Shown here: in pieces, positions 17,220 through 26,406 of the stretch
Layout: each line of letters starts with the position of its first letter
Numbering within the stretch: the first letter of the stretch is position 1
From: Candidatus Nitrosopumilus sediminis
GTDB taxonomy: Archaea; Thermoproteota; Nitrososphaeria; Nitrososphaerales; Nitrosopumilaceae
Length of the DNA: 64,000 nt
Direction of reading: 5' to 3'
Assembly: GCF_000299395.1 (NCBI RefSeq)
Contig: NC_018656.1
Coordinates: forward strand, 248,001-312,000
Notes under the pieces: model-generated
The model's input: only the letters and a program-made list of their open reading frames with translations
Told to the model about the DNA's origin: nothing
Database searches by the model: none
Program-made: the position numbers and the translations under genes

Positions 17220-17531
17220 ATGAGTGAGACCTTTGATCGTGAAAAAATTGTAGATTGTATGTTCGATCCTACGACTGCTTCCATTTTAGCAGAACTTGAG
17301 GATGGCGAAAAAGAATGTTCTTTTCTGGCTGAACAAACATCAATTTCAGAATCCGAAGTTCTTCAAAGGCTATCATATTTGATTGAACATGAATTTGTCT
17401 TAAAAGATTCTGATGATGAAAAATGTATCTTAAAAGCTAACTCTGAGAAATTATCAAGTATTATTGAGGATGGTGATAATTTTGATGCGACTATTAGTGG
17501 ATTGGAAAAAATGGACAGTTATCTAAACTGA
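17220..17531 (+). CDS. Winged-helix-like small protein
   Basis: A 103-residue soluble acidic protein. Residues about 15-70 (TTASILAELEDGEKECSFLAEQTSISESEVLQRLSYLIEHEFVLKDS) fit a winged helix-turn-helix of the ArsR/MarR kind, with ILAELEDGEKECSFLA as helix 1-2 and SISESEVLQRLSYLIEHEFV as the recognition helix and wing. The acidic C-terminus is unusual for a DNA binder. TTATAAC about 26 nt upstream fits a leaderless start at the ATG. It converges with the membrane protein gene, with a 9-nt stop overlap. Possibly a regulator; target unknown. Confidence 0.65.
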   Translation: MSETFDREKIVDCMFDPTTASILAELEDGEKECSFLAEQTSISESEVLQRLSYLIEHEFVLKDSDDEKCILKANSEKLSSIIEDGDNFDATISGLEKMDSYLN

Positions 17532-18029
17532 TTTTTTCCTGTTTTTAATACCAAAAATTCCAATTATTACAAGTCCTATCATTCCGATAATGAGAATAGA
17601 TAGGGATATAGTTGAAAGAATAAGTTTTTTTCCTGTATCTGGAAGCGGTCCAATTGCACCTGTAACATAAATTTCGTCATCTACATTGCTCTCGATAATT
17701 AATTGATAAGTTCCTGATTCAAACACATCAAATTCTTTTTCAAGAATCTCATCATTTACTTTTTCAGAAATTATTTCAATATTTGATGGGTCTAATAATT
17801 TTGCAGATATCGTATTTTCCTTAAATTCCATTACTTGCACTGCAAAAATTCCAACAGGTGTAGTTTCTTTATCAATATTTACTGAAACTGTAACTGTCTC
17901 GATTGAGCTTACTTTGCCATTTCCTTGATTAATTCCTTCCAATGTCATTTGATTTTCAACTACAGATACTGCTAATCCTGCAACTATCAATAATCCAAAA
18001 ATTACTGTAATTAATCCTGATTTCTGCAC
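17523..18029 (-). CDS. Membrane-anchored extracellular beta-domain protein
   Basis: A 168-residue protein with an N-terminal hydrophobic segment (about 5-25, GLITVIFGLLIVAGLAVSVV), an extracellular domain of about 105 residues rich in beta-forming, acidic stretches, and a C-terminal membrane helix (about 137-162) ending in basic KNRKKSV. The PLPDTGKK before the last helix superficially resembles an LPxTG-like anchor region but no sortase is known here. Topology is N-out or cleaved signal plus C-terminal anchor. Function unknown; it lies divergently from the multicopper oxidase. Confidence 0.7.
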   Translation of the reverse strand: MQKSGLITVIFGLLIVAGLAVSVVENQMTLEGINQGNGKVSSIETVTVSVNIDKETTPVGIFAVQVMEFKENTISAKLLDPSNIEIISEKVNDEILEKEFDVFESGTYQLIIESNVDDEIYVTGAIGPLPDTGKKLILSTISLSILIIGMIGLVIIGIFGIKNRKKSV

Positions 18030-18089
18030 AGTTTCAGGATGATTTTCTTTACTTTAAACCTAATTTTTTTCAAATTTGTAATGAATGGA

Positions 18090-18120
18090 TAAAAAAGTTA
18101 GATTGGGCTAAAAAAGTTAG
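18090..18120. repeat. Direct repeat TAAAAAAGTTAG upstream of the multicopper oxidase promoter
   Basis: Two identical 12-mers at 18090-18101 and 18109-18120, 19 bp apart start to start, end 11 bp before the TATA box TTTAAATAA. A related CTTAGGGTAAC follows. Position and spacing suit a regulator or activator site for the multicopper oxidase-ZIP pair; this is inference. Confidence 0.4.
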
Positions 18121-18131
18121 CTTAGGGTAAC

Positions 18132-18140
18132 TTTAAATAA
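18132..18140 (+). promoter_or_regulatory. TATA box of the multicopper oxidase gene
   Basis: TTTAAATAA, centre about 28 nt before the TTG start at 18165, giving a nearly leaderless transcript and supporting the TTG over the ATG eight codons later. Confidence 0.55.
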
Positions 18141-18164
18141 TGAATTTGCCTTTTTTTACACATC

Positions 18165-19217
18165 TTGAGAATTCGTCGTTCATCTGCAATGATTTTATTG
18201 CTCTCATTAGTTATCGTATTTTCGGTAATCGCATTCTTTCCAACTTTCTCTGACGCTCAATCAGAACCTAAAACATTTGTAACTCATTCAGGAGCAGTTG
18301 TTAAAACTTCAGGAGAAATATTAGATCCACTATACACTAGTGCAACTGTAGAATTTGATCCAATGGAATATCTTCGGGATTTCAATTATGGGCAAATTTC
18401 ACAACTTGAAGATGGTACTACCCTAAGAGAATTTACAATTATTGCAAATGATGATAAAATAATGGAGGTTTCTCCTGGAATATTTTACAATGTATGGACA
18501 TTTAATGGAACAGTTCCAGGACCTACAATTCGAGCAACAGAAGGAGATATTGTACGAATCAAATTCATCAACAACGGAGAAAAAGAACATACCATGCATT
18601 TTCATGGAATCCATCCTGCTGGAATGGATGGAGTGTTTGAACCCGTAGGAGGAAATGGTGGACAATTTTTTTATGAATTTGAAGCAGGCCCTGTTGGTGT
18701 TCATCCTTATCATTGCCATGTGATGCCTTTAGAGGAACACATTGTTCATGGTCTCTATGGGGTCTTTATCGTTGATCCAAAAGAAGGACGTGCTCCTGCT
18801 GATGAAATGGTAATGGTTCTAAACGGTTTGGATACGGATTTTGACACTGAAAATAATTTCTATGCTGCAAATACAATTCCATTTTACTATCAACATCACC
18901 CAATTCAGATAAGCACTGATGAATTAATTCGAGTTTATGTAGTTAACATGGTAGAGTTTGATCCAATTAATAATCTCCACTTGCATGGTAATCTATACAA
19001 ATACTATCCAACAGGAACTGATGTTGTCCCATCATTTTATACTGATATGATTACTTTATCTCAAACTGAGCGTGGAATCATGGAATTTGAGTATCAATAT
19101 CCTGGAAAATACTTGTTCCATGCACACAAAGTTGAATTCTCAGAAAAAGGTTGGATTGGAATATTCATGGTAAATGAAAACAAAAAAGGTGTAGAGTCTG
19201 AGGGGTATGGAAGTTAG
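18165..19217 (+). CDS. Two-domain multicopper oxidase
   Basis: A 350-residue exported copper protein with an N-terminal hydrophobic signal (about 9-32). Cupredoxin domain 1 has the HFHGIHPAGMDG ligand pair and HPYHCHVMPLEEH, which contains the type 1 copper Cys. Domain 2 has NNLHLHGN and FHAHKVEF, where the type 1 cysteine is absent. Type 1 copper is therefore only in domain 1, the type C layout of two-domain laccase/nitrite reductase-like trimers. It may oxidise metals or act in nitrogen oxide chemistry; the adjacent ZIP gene (11-nt overlap) suggests metal handling. TTG start chosen from the TATA position. Confidence 0.88.
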   Translation: MRIRRSSAMILLLSLVIVFSVIAFFPTFSDAQSEPKTFVTHSGAVVKTSGEILDPLYTSATVEFDPMEYLRDFNYGQISQLEDGTTLREFTIIANDDKIMEVSPGIFYNVWTFNGTVPGPTIRATEGDIVRIKFINNGEKEHTMHFHGIHPAGMDGVFEPVGGNGGQFFYEFEAGPVGVHPYHCHVMPLEEHIVHGLYGVFIVDPKEGRAPADEMVMVLNGLDTDFDTENNFYAANTIPFYYQHHPIQISTDELIRVYVVNMVEFDPINNLHLHGNLYKYYPTGTDVVPSFYTDMITLSQTERGIMEFEYQYPGKYLFHAHKVEFSEKGWIGIFMVNENKKGVESEGYGS

Positions 19218-20385
19218 TACAAAATCCTCAAAAGGAAAATTAATTGCTAGTGGTGTAATCCCATTTATTTTTCTAATCGTCTTGGTTGCATACATTTTTG
19301 GTCCTGGATCTGAATTGTTAGATTTGGGTATTCCATTGCCTGAGATAACTATGGAAAAAGTTGATTTTCTTGATTCCGAAATTCAAGTTACAGTTAGAAA
19401 CACTGGTCCAATATCTGTAGAAATTGCAATGGCAGACATTAATGATAGGATACAACCAGCAGCTGTTGAACCTGACAGATACCTAGAACGATATGAAACT
19501 GCTCTAGTTAGAATTCCTTTTGAATGGAATGAGGCAGAGCCTTATAGAATTGGAATTACAATTGAGGATGGAACTAGATTTGAAAAAGAAATTGAAGCGG
19601 CAGCTCCTGCATTAGAACCAAGCCTTGAGCTTTTAGGATTTTTTGCAATTATTGGAACCTATGTCGGAATAATTCCAGTAATGATTGGATTGCTTTGGTT
19701 ACCATTTATCAAAAGGATTAGTAAACAAAAATATCATTTCTTTTTGGCACTAACTGCTGGACTATTATTATTTTTAGGAATTGATTCTATTGAAGAAGCA
19801 CTAGAGGTTTCAAATGAAAGTCTTGCAGGTAGCTTTAACGGAGTAATGCTTGTTGCAACTGTTTTAATTTTGTCCTTTCTTGGATTATACTATACTGGTG
19901 AAAAATTAGTAAGTAGAGCAAAATCATCTAGAATCACAAAACCTGTTGCAATTGCATTGATGATATCTATTGGAATTGGGTTGCATAATTTTGGGGAAGG
20001 ACTTGCAATAGGTGCAGCAGTTGGTTTAGGATCTATTGCATTTAGCACCTTTTTGATTATAGGTTTTGCAGTACATAATACGACTGAAGGAATTGCAATA
20101 GCTGCACCAATGTCTAGAGAAAAAAATGTAATTGGAAAACTCGCTGTCATGGGATTAATTGCTGGTGCTCCTGCTATTTTTGGAGCCTGGATTGGTGGAT
20201 TTGTTTATTCTCCTTTCACATCAGTTGTGTTTTTATCAATTGGAGCAGGTGCAATATTTCAAGTTATAATTACCATTTTAAAGTGGATTCGAGAACAGGG
20301 TGACAAAAATCTCTCAAGTGCTGCCATGGCTTCTGGGTTTGCAGTTGGAATGGTGATCATGTATCTTACTAGTATCTTAATCTAA
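19207..20385 (+). CDS. ZIP family metal transporter with extracytoplasmic N-terminal domain
   Basis: A 392-residue membrane protein. The C-terminal part (about 140-392) is a ZIP permease with the binuclear metal-site helices LHNFGEGLAIGAAVGLG and VHNTTEGIAIAAP (HNxxEG twice). Before it come one membrane helix (about 15-33) and an extracytoplasmic beta-rich domain (about 40-130, CARDB-like in texture) that ordinary ZIPs lack. The start lies inside the end of the oxidase gene, so the two are coupled. Likely takes up Zn, Fe or Cu-family ions oxidised or captured outside by the oxidase; substrate is inferred. Confidence 0.88.
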   Translation: MEVSTKSSKGKLIASGVIPFIFLIVLVAYIFGPGSELLDLGIPLPEITMEKVDFLDSEIQVTVRNTGPISVEIAMADINDRIQPAAVEPDRYLERYETALVRIPFEWNEAEPYRIGITIEDGTRFEKEIEAAAPALEPSLELLGFFAIIGTYVGIIPVMIGLLWLPFIKRISKQKYHFFLALTAGLLLFLGIDSIEEALEVSNESLAGSFNGVMLVATVLILSFLGLYYTGEKLVSRAKSSRITKPVAIALMISIGIGLHNFGEGLAIGAAVGLGSIAFSTFLIIGFAVHNTTEGIAIAAPMSREKNVIGKLAVMGLIAGAPAIFGAWIGGFVYSPFTSVVFLSIGAGAIFQVIITILKWIREQGDKNLSSAAMASGFAVGMVIMYLTSILI

Positions 20386-21740
20386 TATGGCTCTGGGTGT
20401 ATCGTAATTACAGAATTTTTTATCTCTGTTCTAATAATATGCTCAATTTCAGATGTCAAATCATGAACTTTTTCAATTGGTAAATCTTTGTCAAATGAAC
20501 AGTCTATATCTATTTTGAGAATATTCTCAAACTTCAATGATAATATTCTTCCAATTTTCTTAATGTCTGGATATTTTTCTAATATTGCCTTAATTCTTTT
20601 CTCTGTTTCAATATCCTCAACATTGAAATTTTTTGGAACCGTTACAAATGGCTCCAAATGGATAGTGGCATGAAATACTTCTGGAATCTGCTCTTGAATT
20701 TTTTGTTCAACTATTTCAGAAATTTTATGAGCAGATGAAAGATTAATTTCTCTATCTACCATTACGTGTAGATTAGAATATGTTTTCCCTTTTGTTTTAT
20801 GTGTACTGACATTATGAACCCCTTTAACTCCCTCTACATTTTTTACAATATCCAAGATTTTTGCATCTAATGGGACATCCTCCCAATTAGGTTCAAAATG
20901 TATTGTAGTAGACGCATTTGAAATTTTATTTTTTATGTTTCTCTCTACACCATCGCTAATCTCATGAGCTTTATCAAAACTTGTATCTCCTCTTAATGAG
21001 ATGGTAACATCTGCAAAAATTGTATCTCCTGATTTTCTCATGAGTATTGATCCTACATCAACTACTCCTTCAGTTGATAATGAAATCTCTCTAACTTTTT
21101 TTACAAGTTCTGGAGAAATTACATCCGTCAAATCTAATGCTGTTTTGTATACTAGTTTAATGCTAAGTATTGCTAATAATACCCCTAAAATTAATGCTGC
21201 AACAAAGTCTCCAAAATACAATCCATATGCAACTAAAACAATTCCTATAATTGCAACTAAAGTCGAACCAAGATCCATGAATGCATGATAAAAATCTGCT
21301 TTTAGTGTAGCGCCACCAATTTTTTTAATAGATTTCTTTAGAAGAATTATTCTAAAAAAGTCAACACCTATTGTGTAAATACCGCCTATAATTGCAAACA
21401 ATCCTGGCAAGATACTTGGTGGTGGGCTTTGCAATCTGTTGATTGATTCGTAAATGAAAAAACAAGCAATCAGAAAAATTGCTATTCCTCCAATTAATCC
21501 TCCTAGCGACTCAATCTTTCCATGACCATACGTATGTTCTTCATCTGGGGGCTTTATTGCCCATCTTGCTGCTAACAATAAGACAACCGTAACTACACTG
21601 TCTAACAAAGCGTGAATACTGTCTGTAATTAATGCAAGACTGTTTGAAATTAAACCAAAAATTAATTCTACTAAAAATGCTGAAAAAATGGCTAAAAGTG
21701 AAATTTGTAACACTCTGGTCCTTTGAACAAATATTCCCAT
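20382..21740 (-). CDS. Cation diffusion facilitator (CDF) metal exporter with three tandem C-terminal domains
   Basis: A 452-residue CDF transporter. Six helices occupy about residues 10-205; the transport-site aspartates/histidines are in LITDSIHALLDSVV (helix 2) and ADFYHAFMDLGST (helix 5, HxxxD). The cytoplasmic part is unusually long: three consecutive ferredoxin-like ZT-dimerisation units, each ending in a histidine strand (TTIHFEPNW, TIHLEPF, ITIHPEPY). Normal CDFs have one. It likely exports Zn2+, Mn2+ or Fe2+ and is convergent with the ZIP gene, sharing a CTAA at the stops. Opposite transport directions of the two neighbours fit metal homeostasis. Confidence 0.9.
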   Translation of the reverse strand: MGIFVQRTRVLQISLLAIFSAFLVELIFGLISNSLALITDSIHALLDSVVTVVLLLAARWAIKPPDEEHTYGHGKIESLGGLIGGIAIFLIACFFIYESINRLQSPPPSILPGLFAIIGGIYTIGVDFFRIILLKKSIKKIGGATLKADFYHAFMDLGSTLVAIIGIVLVAYGLYFGDFVAALILGVLLAILSIKLVYKTALDLTDVISPELVKKVREISLSTEGVVDVGSILMRKSGDTIFADVTISLRGDTSFDKAHEISDGVERNIKNKISNASTTIHFEPNWEDVPLDAKILDIVKNVEGVKGVHNVSTHKTKGKTYSNLHVMVDREINLSSAHKISEIVEQKIQEQIPEVFHATIHLEPFVTVPKNFNVEDIETEKRIKAILEKYPDIKKIGRILSLKFENILKIDIDCSFDKDLPIEKVHDLTSEIEHIIRTEIKNSVITIHPEPY

Positions 21741-21805
21741 TCTTTTTGATTATTTGAATCACCTATTACCGTTTTCTAAGAAGAACTGATACGACAACAT
21801 TATTT

Positions 21806-24800
21806 GTGATAAAATGTGGTCTTAGGAATGTGTGGAATACAAAATATTTGAGCCTATTTGCAATTTTTTCAATTATATTAATAATTCCTGTAATTGAGGT
21901 TGAGGCATCAAGTAATCCAAACTTGTTTGTCTCTGCTGAAAATCCACAATTTGACAATCATTTTTCTGGCTCTATGGTGATTGAAGTAGTAGTAATCGAT
22001 CCAAATCTAAGTGATACTGGTGAAGGTAAAGGCGAACCTGATGTTACTATTAATGGAAAATCGTTACGAATGGTACAGGCAACTGATGGAAGTTGGTATG
22101 CTTATTTTGCCAATGTTGACAAAGCCAGGAATGCTGATTCTACCGTTAGTGAAAATGGTGAAGGACTAGATTTTGGAGTTTTTTGTAGTAGGAATACCTC
22201 CTCATCTGTAATTGGAATTTCCCTTTCAGAGACTGATGGATTTGCTGTGCCTCGTTCCACCCCTGATTCTACTGATGGCACTTCTTCATTTACTTCATGT
22301 ACTGGTTCTCCATCTGGTACGATTTGGAATAATGTTGTTAGAAATGCAAAGTCAATTAATACAAACTCCAACGTGCCTTCTGGACAAATAGGGCTGGATC
22401 CTAATGCATGGCCATTAATCCAACTTTATTCATTTAATGATGTTACAATTCAGTACAATCCTGCTGGCCAATCACAACAAGTTTTGCTAGAGTATGATGA
22501 GATTCCAAACATTTCAATGAGTCTTGATAGGGCACTTTATCCTGAAAATGCTGAAGTTTTTTTGTTAGTAAATGATTTTCAATTAAATCAAGATCCAACA
22601 GATGAAGACTCTTGGACTTTTGATGTGGGATCCACTCCATCTGTTTTTTATCAAGCATATGATAATTCTGGTTCTGATTCTGCAAATGGTGGATCTGGTT
22701 TAGTAGATTTAGATCCATATCTTTCAAGTATTGGTTTTGAGGATAATGGACAACTTTCTATATTCAAAAATTCCGTTCTTGAATTACAATCAAATAATGA
22801 GCAACCTGATACCAGTGTTTCTAATGGACCTGTAACATATTCCGAAATTATTACACTAGTTGAAGATGGTCCAAATTCTGGTATATTTGATACTGGTGAT
22901 GATAATGATCAGTCTGTCTTGAAAATTTTAAATGATGCTCCACGAGGTCAAGCTGGCTCTATTACATATAATAAAAAATCTATCTCTGTTCTAACTGGTT
23001 CTTCATCAGCTAATGTTTCTCTAGGTGATCCTACTTTAACCATCGGTGATGGTTCCCAATCATTAAAGCCCGGATCTGAATTTCCAGTAATCCTTGTTGA
23101 CTCTGATCAAAACATCAATTCTGATTCACGAGATCACCTCGATGTTTACCGTGCATCAGCACTTATTCCTTCCATCACTATAGGAAATCCTATCACTCTT
23201 GGAAATGCCCAAAATGTCTTATTTCATACATCTTCTTTACCTACAGGTGATGATGCAAATTCTTCCATGCCTGATTCTAACTCTGACCGACTCTATATTG
23301 ATACTTCAAACGTAGCAAATGCCTCTTATGAAATAATTTCGCTGAATTTGGGAATTTCTGCATCTACGTTAGCTTCTACTTTAATTGATGTCTCTGAATC
23401 TGATACCCTGGGAACAAATTGGATTAATTATGATTTAAGATCTCTTAAAAATGATTTAGGAATCACTGATTTTACTGATACATCCTTTTCTCTTTATTTT
23501 GGAACTCTTACTGGATCATCCATAACTATAGTTGATGCCGGTGAAATTTCGTCATCAAAAGGATTTATTCAAATGGATGATTCTGATGTTGCAGATATTT
23601 CAGATCAAAGTGGAACTGTATTTCTTGTAATTGATTTTGATTCTTCTGATGATGATTCTGGTATGATTTTTGTTTCTGATGAAAGAAACAAACAACCAAT
23701 TGTTTTTGATCTTTTTTCTTTTGGATTAGAAAATGATGTGAGTATAAACAATTCTATTTATCGTTTTGAATTAGAAGAAACTCAGGATAACTCTTCTACT
23801 TTTGAAGGCACTTTTGAATATGCTGTGGCAAATCAACTAAACATACTAGATCCAAATTTCATTCAAACCATACAAACCATTGATGATCAAATAAAAATTA
23901 TCATAACAGATAGATTAATTGATGAAGAAGGACTTACAATATCTTATTCCGATTTGGATGAAGTTGGTGTATTCACAACAACTTCTACAAAATCTGATGC
24001 TGCTACAAATTCTGGTGTTGTATCAACATCTTCGACAACTTTCAGATTTGGACAACCTGTAACTCTAACTCTAAAAGACGCTGATCTAAATTTAAAAAGT
24101 GACACAATAGAAAGCTATCACACTATTGATGATCCTAATTCTATCAATGTGGATACAGTAGGAAAAGATGGAGAGATATTATTAGAAATCAAACTCAAGG
24201 ACATTCGTTACAAGCGTTGTACCATAAATGGAATTGAATATGGTGGATTAGCTTCTACTGGTTTTTCTCTAGTTGAAACTGGACCTAGTACGGGAATTTT
24301 TGAAGGGGTGTTTAAAATGCCTTCACAAATTTGTGATAAATCTGGAACTAAATTAATTTCCACTGCCGGTGGCAGCCTTGATGCTAAATATTATGATTCA
24401 AGAGACAATTATGGCAATCCAAATGTTTTCAGTTTGTTGAGAGATACGCCTACTTCCTTTTACAGTTCGCCAAAACTTAGTACATACGATGTTGTAAAAC
24501 CCATTTCAGGAAAAGTTGAGGAAATTATTCTTTCTGGAAGTATCGATAATCCTAGAAGAGGAATCCCGTTGAAAATAATTATTAGCACTCCTGATGGGCA
24601 GACTCAAAATTTTGCTGCAACACTATCTAACAATGGTGGCTACAAATCTGTGATTTCAATAAATGAAAATTCTTTGTCAGGTGTTTATGAAATTAATTTA
24701 TTTTATAATGATTCGTTTATAGAGAAAATTTCATTCACAGTTTCTAATCCTCTGATTCCTGATTGGATCAAAAATAATGCACAATCATGGTCGTCTGATA

Positions 24801-25012
24801 ATGCCTCTGACTCTGAATTTATTGATGGAATTGAATATTTTATTGAGAAAGGACTCATCATCAAACCCTCTTCGGCAATTTCTGATTCTGAACAAAAAAT
24901 ACCTGATTGGATCAAAAATAATGCAAAATGGTGGGCAGATGATCAAATCTCTGTTGAAGACTTTGTAAAATCAATTCAATACTTGCTCAAAAAAGGTATC
25001 ATTAGAATATAA
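21806..25012 (+). CDS. Large secreted surface protein with C-terminal PDWIKNNA repeats
   Basis: A 1068-residue exported protein: N-terminal signal (about 12-34, SLFAIFSIILIIPVIEVEA), then a Ser/Asp/Asn-rich beta-sandwich body and no C-terminal membrane helix. The motif E-x-x-x-S-x-x-F-(D/E)G recurs (EDGPNSGIFDTG, ETQDNSSTFEGTF, ETGPSTGIFEGVF), typical of thaumarchaeal S-layer-like Ig modules. The C-terminus carries two copies of IPDWIKNNA..W (about 988 and 1032), each followed by an F-x-x-x-I-x-Y/Q-L-x-x-K-G-I-I helix. Probably a cell-surface structural or binding protein; GTG start with upstream stop-limited frame. Confidence 0.75.
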   Translation: MIKCGLRNVWNTKYLSLFAIFSIILIIPVIEVEASSNPNLFVSAENPQFDNHFSGSMVIEVVVIDPNLSDTGEGKGEPDVTINGKSLRMVQATDGSWYAYFANVDKARNADSTVSENGEGLDFGVFCSRNTSSSVIGISLSETDGFAVPRSTPDSTDGTSSFTSCTGSPSGTIWNNVVRNAKSINTNSNVPSGQIGLDPNAWPLIQLYSFNDVTIQYNPAGQSQQVLLEYDEIPNISMSLDRALYPENAEVFLLVNDFQLNQDPTDEDSWTFDVGSTPSVFYQAYDNSGSDSANGGSGLVDLDPYLSSIGFEDNGQLSIFKNSVLELQSNNEQPDTSVSNGPVTYSEIITLVEDGPNSGIFDTGDDNDQSVLKILNDAPRGQAGSITYNKKSISVLTGSSSANVSLGDPTLTIGDGSQSLKPGSEFPVILVDSDQNINSDSRDHLDVYRASALIPSITIGNPITLGNAQNVLFHTSSLPTGDDANSSMPDSNSDRLYIDTSNVANASYEIISLNLGISASTLASTLIDVSESDTLGTNWINYDLRSLKNDLGITDFTDTSFSLYFGTLTGSSITIVDAGEISSSKGFIQMDDSDVADISDQSGTVFLVIDFDSSDDDSGMIFVSDERNKQPIVFDLFSFGLENDVSINNSIYRFELEETQDNSSTFEGTFEYAVANQLNILDPNFIQTIQTIDDQIKIIITDRLIDEEGLTISYSDLDEVGVFTTTSTKSDAATNSGVVSTSSTTFRFGQPVTLTLKDADLNLKSDTIESYHTIDDPNSINVDTVGKDGEILLEIKLKDIRYKRCTINGIEYGGLASTGFSLVETGPSTGIFEGVFKMPSQICDKSGTKLISTAGGSLDAKYYDSRDNYGNPNVFSLLRDTPTSFYSSPKLSTYDVVKPISGKVEEIILSGSIDNPRRGIPLKIIISTPDGQTQNFAATLSNNGGYKSVISINENSLSGVYEINLFYNDSFIEKISFTVSNPLIPDWIKNNAQSWSSDNASDSEFIDGIEYFIEKGLIIKPSSAISDSEQKIPDWIKNNAKWWADDQISVEDFVKSIQYLLKKGIIRI

Positions 25013-25067
25013 TCTGGTCAATTTTTATTTCGTTCAAAATATAAATACTCTCAACTCATGAAAAAAA

Positions 25068-26036
25068 ATGAAAATGAGGCTAACTGGATTCTTAGCATTT
25101 GCTTTATTGTCAATTTCAATTTTATCTTATGGTATTAGTGGTGCTGCATTTGCAACCAGTGATCCTAATCCTGCATTACCTGTATCTACTGATTTGGATA
25201 TTGTTTCAAATGGTGGGTCTGTAAAATTATCTGGAACTATCAAAGATTATGATTCTTCATCTGGAAAAGGACTTACATTTATCATAAAATCTCCCGACAA
25301 TAATATTGTCGGTATTGGACAACTGACACCAAGCTCTGATGGCTCTTTTGCAAAAAGTATTGTTGCTGGTGGCCCTCTTTGGAAATTAAATGGTGATTAT
25401 ATTATTGAATTTCATTATGGTGCAGATTCATCCGAAGTTTCAGTAAATTATGTTGGCGCTGATTCAGAACCTGTTGTCAATAAACCAACAGAACCAGAAC
25501 CAAAACCTGAGCCCGAACCAGAACCAAAACCTGAGCCCGAACCAGAACCAACACCTGAGCCAGAACCAACACCTGAGCCAGAACCAACATGTGGAGCTGG
25601 CACTGAACTAGTTAATGGAATTTGTCAAGTGATAAAAACTGAAGAACCAAAAGGTGGTGGTTGTTTAATTGCTACTGCAGCATATGGAACAGAATTAGCA
25701 CCACAAGTTCAGTTCCTTAGAGAAATTAGAGATAATACTATAATGAGTACTTCATCTGGAATTGCATTCATGTCTGGTTTCAACCAATTGTACTATTCCT
25801 TCTCACCAACAATTGCTGATATGGAACGAGAAAATCCTATGTTCCAAGAAGCTGTAAGGGCATTTATCACTCCTATGATTTCGACATTATCTATTATGAC
25901 ATTAGCTGATGATGGCTCAGAGGCTGAAGTTTTGGGATTGGGAATTTCTGTAATTGCATTAAACTTGGGTATGTATATTGCGGCTCCAGCATTAATTGGA
26001 TTCAAAGTTCACAAACATATCAAGTCTAGAAAATAA
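25068..26036 (+). CDS. Secreted protein with Pro-Glu spacer and CFI-box C-terminal domain
   Basis: A 322-residue exported protein. Signal (about 5-30), an Ig-like domain (about 38-125, ending KLNGDYIIEFHYG), a Pro-Glu/Lys/Thr spacer (about 142-175), a short GAGTELVNGICQV element, then GGGCLIATAAYGTELAPQVQ, the thaumarchaeal version of the CFI-box C-terminal region, with an amphipathic helix and final membrane helix before KVHKHIKSRK. The CFI-box is thought to direct surface processing or anchoring. AAATATAAATACT about 26 nt upstream gives a leaderless ATG at 25068. Confidence 0.78.
   Translation: MKMRLTGFLAFALLSISILSYGISGAAFATSDPNPALPVSTDLDIVSNGGSVKLSGTIKDYDSSSGKGLTFIIKSPDNNIVGIGQLTPSSDGSFAKSIVAGGPLWKLNGDYIIEFHYGADSSEVSVNYVGADSEPVVNKPTEPEPKPEPEPEPKPEPEPEPTPEPEPTPEPEPTCGAGTELVNGICQVIKTEEPKGGGCLIATAAYGTELAPQVQFLREIRDNTIMSTSSGIAFMSGFNQLYYSFSPTIADMERENPMFQEAVRAFITPMISTLSIMTLADDGSEAEVLGLGISVIALNLGMYIAAPALIGFKVHKHIKSRK
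25491..25588 (+). repeat. Pro-Glu coding repeat
   Basis: Tandem short units built from gaaccagaacca, aaacctgagccc and acacctgagcca encode PEPKPEPEPEPTPEPEPT-type spacer between the Ig-like and CFI-box domains. Units differ by a few bases, so the array is older than the exact one at 46476. Confidence 0.8.
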
Positions 26037-26082
26037 TCTGTTTTCACTCTAGGTTATTATACTGAAACACCTTGGATAATTC

Positions 26083-26406
26083 ATGCATATTGAATATGAG
26101 GAATTTGAAACAATTGAAGATATTCTAATGTATATGACATCTGCTGCTCCTCCCATGAAAAACACCATGCCGATTAATTCTTACAAAGGCTATGTGATGT
26201 CTTTTATTCCACTAAGTCCTGCAACTGGAGAAACTTATCTTATGCTTTATGTAAAAGGCTCCCTTGAACCAGGAATTTATGAATTTGATGTTTCATCAAA
26301 ATCATTTAAAAAAGTTGAAAGTATTGAAAGGGCAGACAAAGTTTACTTTATCTGCCTAACTCCTAAACGAAATACAATAGCAGATATTGCGATTGAAAAT
26401 CTATAA
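26083..26406 (+). CDS. Conserved hypothetical protein, 107 aa
   Basis: A 107-residue soluble protein with alternating hydrophobic strands (KGYVMSFIPLSPATGETYLMLYVKGSLEPGIYEFDV, VYFICLTPKR), suggesting a small beta-barrel or sandwich. No known motif. GGTTATTATACT centred about 26 nt before the ATG fits a leaderless start. It converges with the radical SAM gene with a 6-nt stop overlap. Function unknown. Confidence 0.6.
   Translation: MHIEYEEFETIEDILMYMTSAAPPMKNTMPINSYKGYVMSFIPLSPATGETYLMLYVKGSLEPGIYEFDVSSKSFKKVESIERADKVYFICLTPKRNTIADIAIENL

Noticed and set aside
18165-19217. Nitrite reductase NirK as the name for the multicopper oxidase
   Set aside because: Copper ligands fit a two-domain oxidase generally, but I cannot confirm NirK-specific residues, and the ZIP neighbour points to metal handling.
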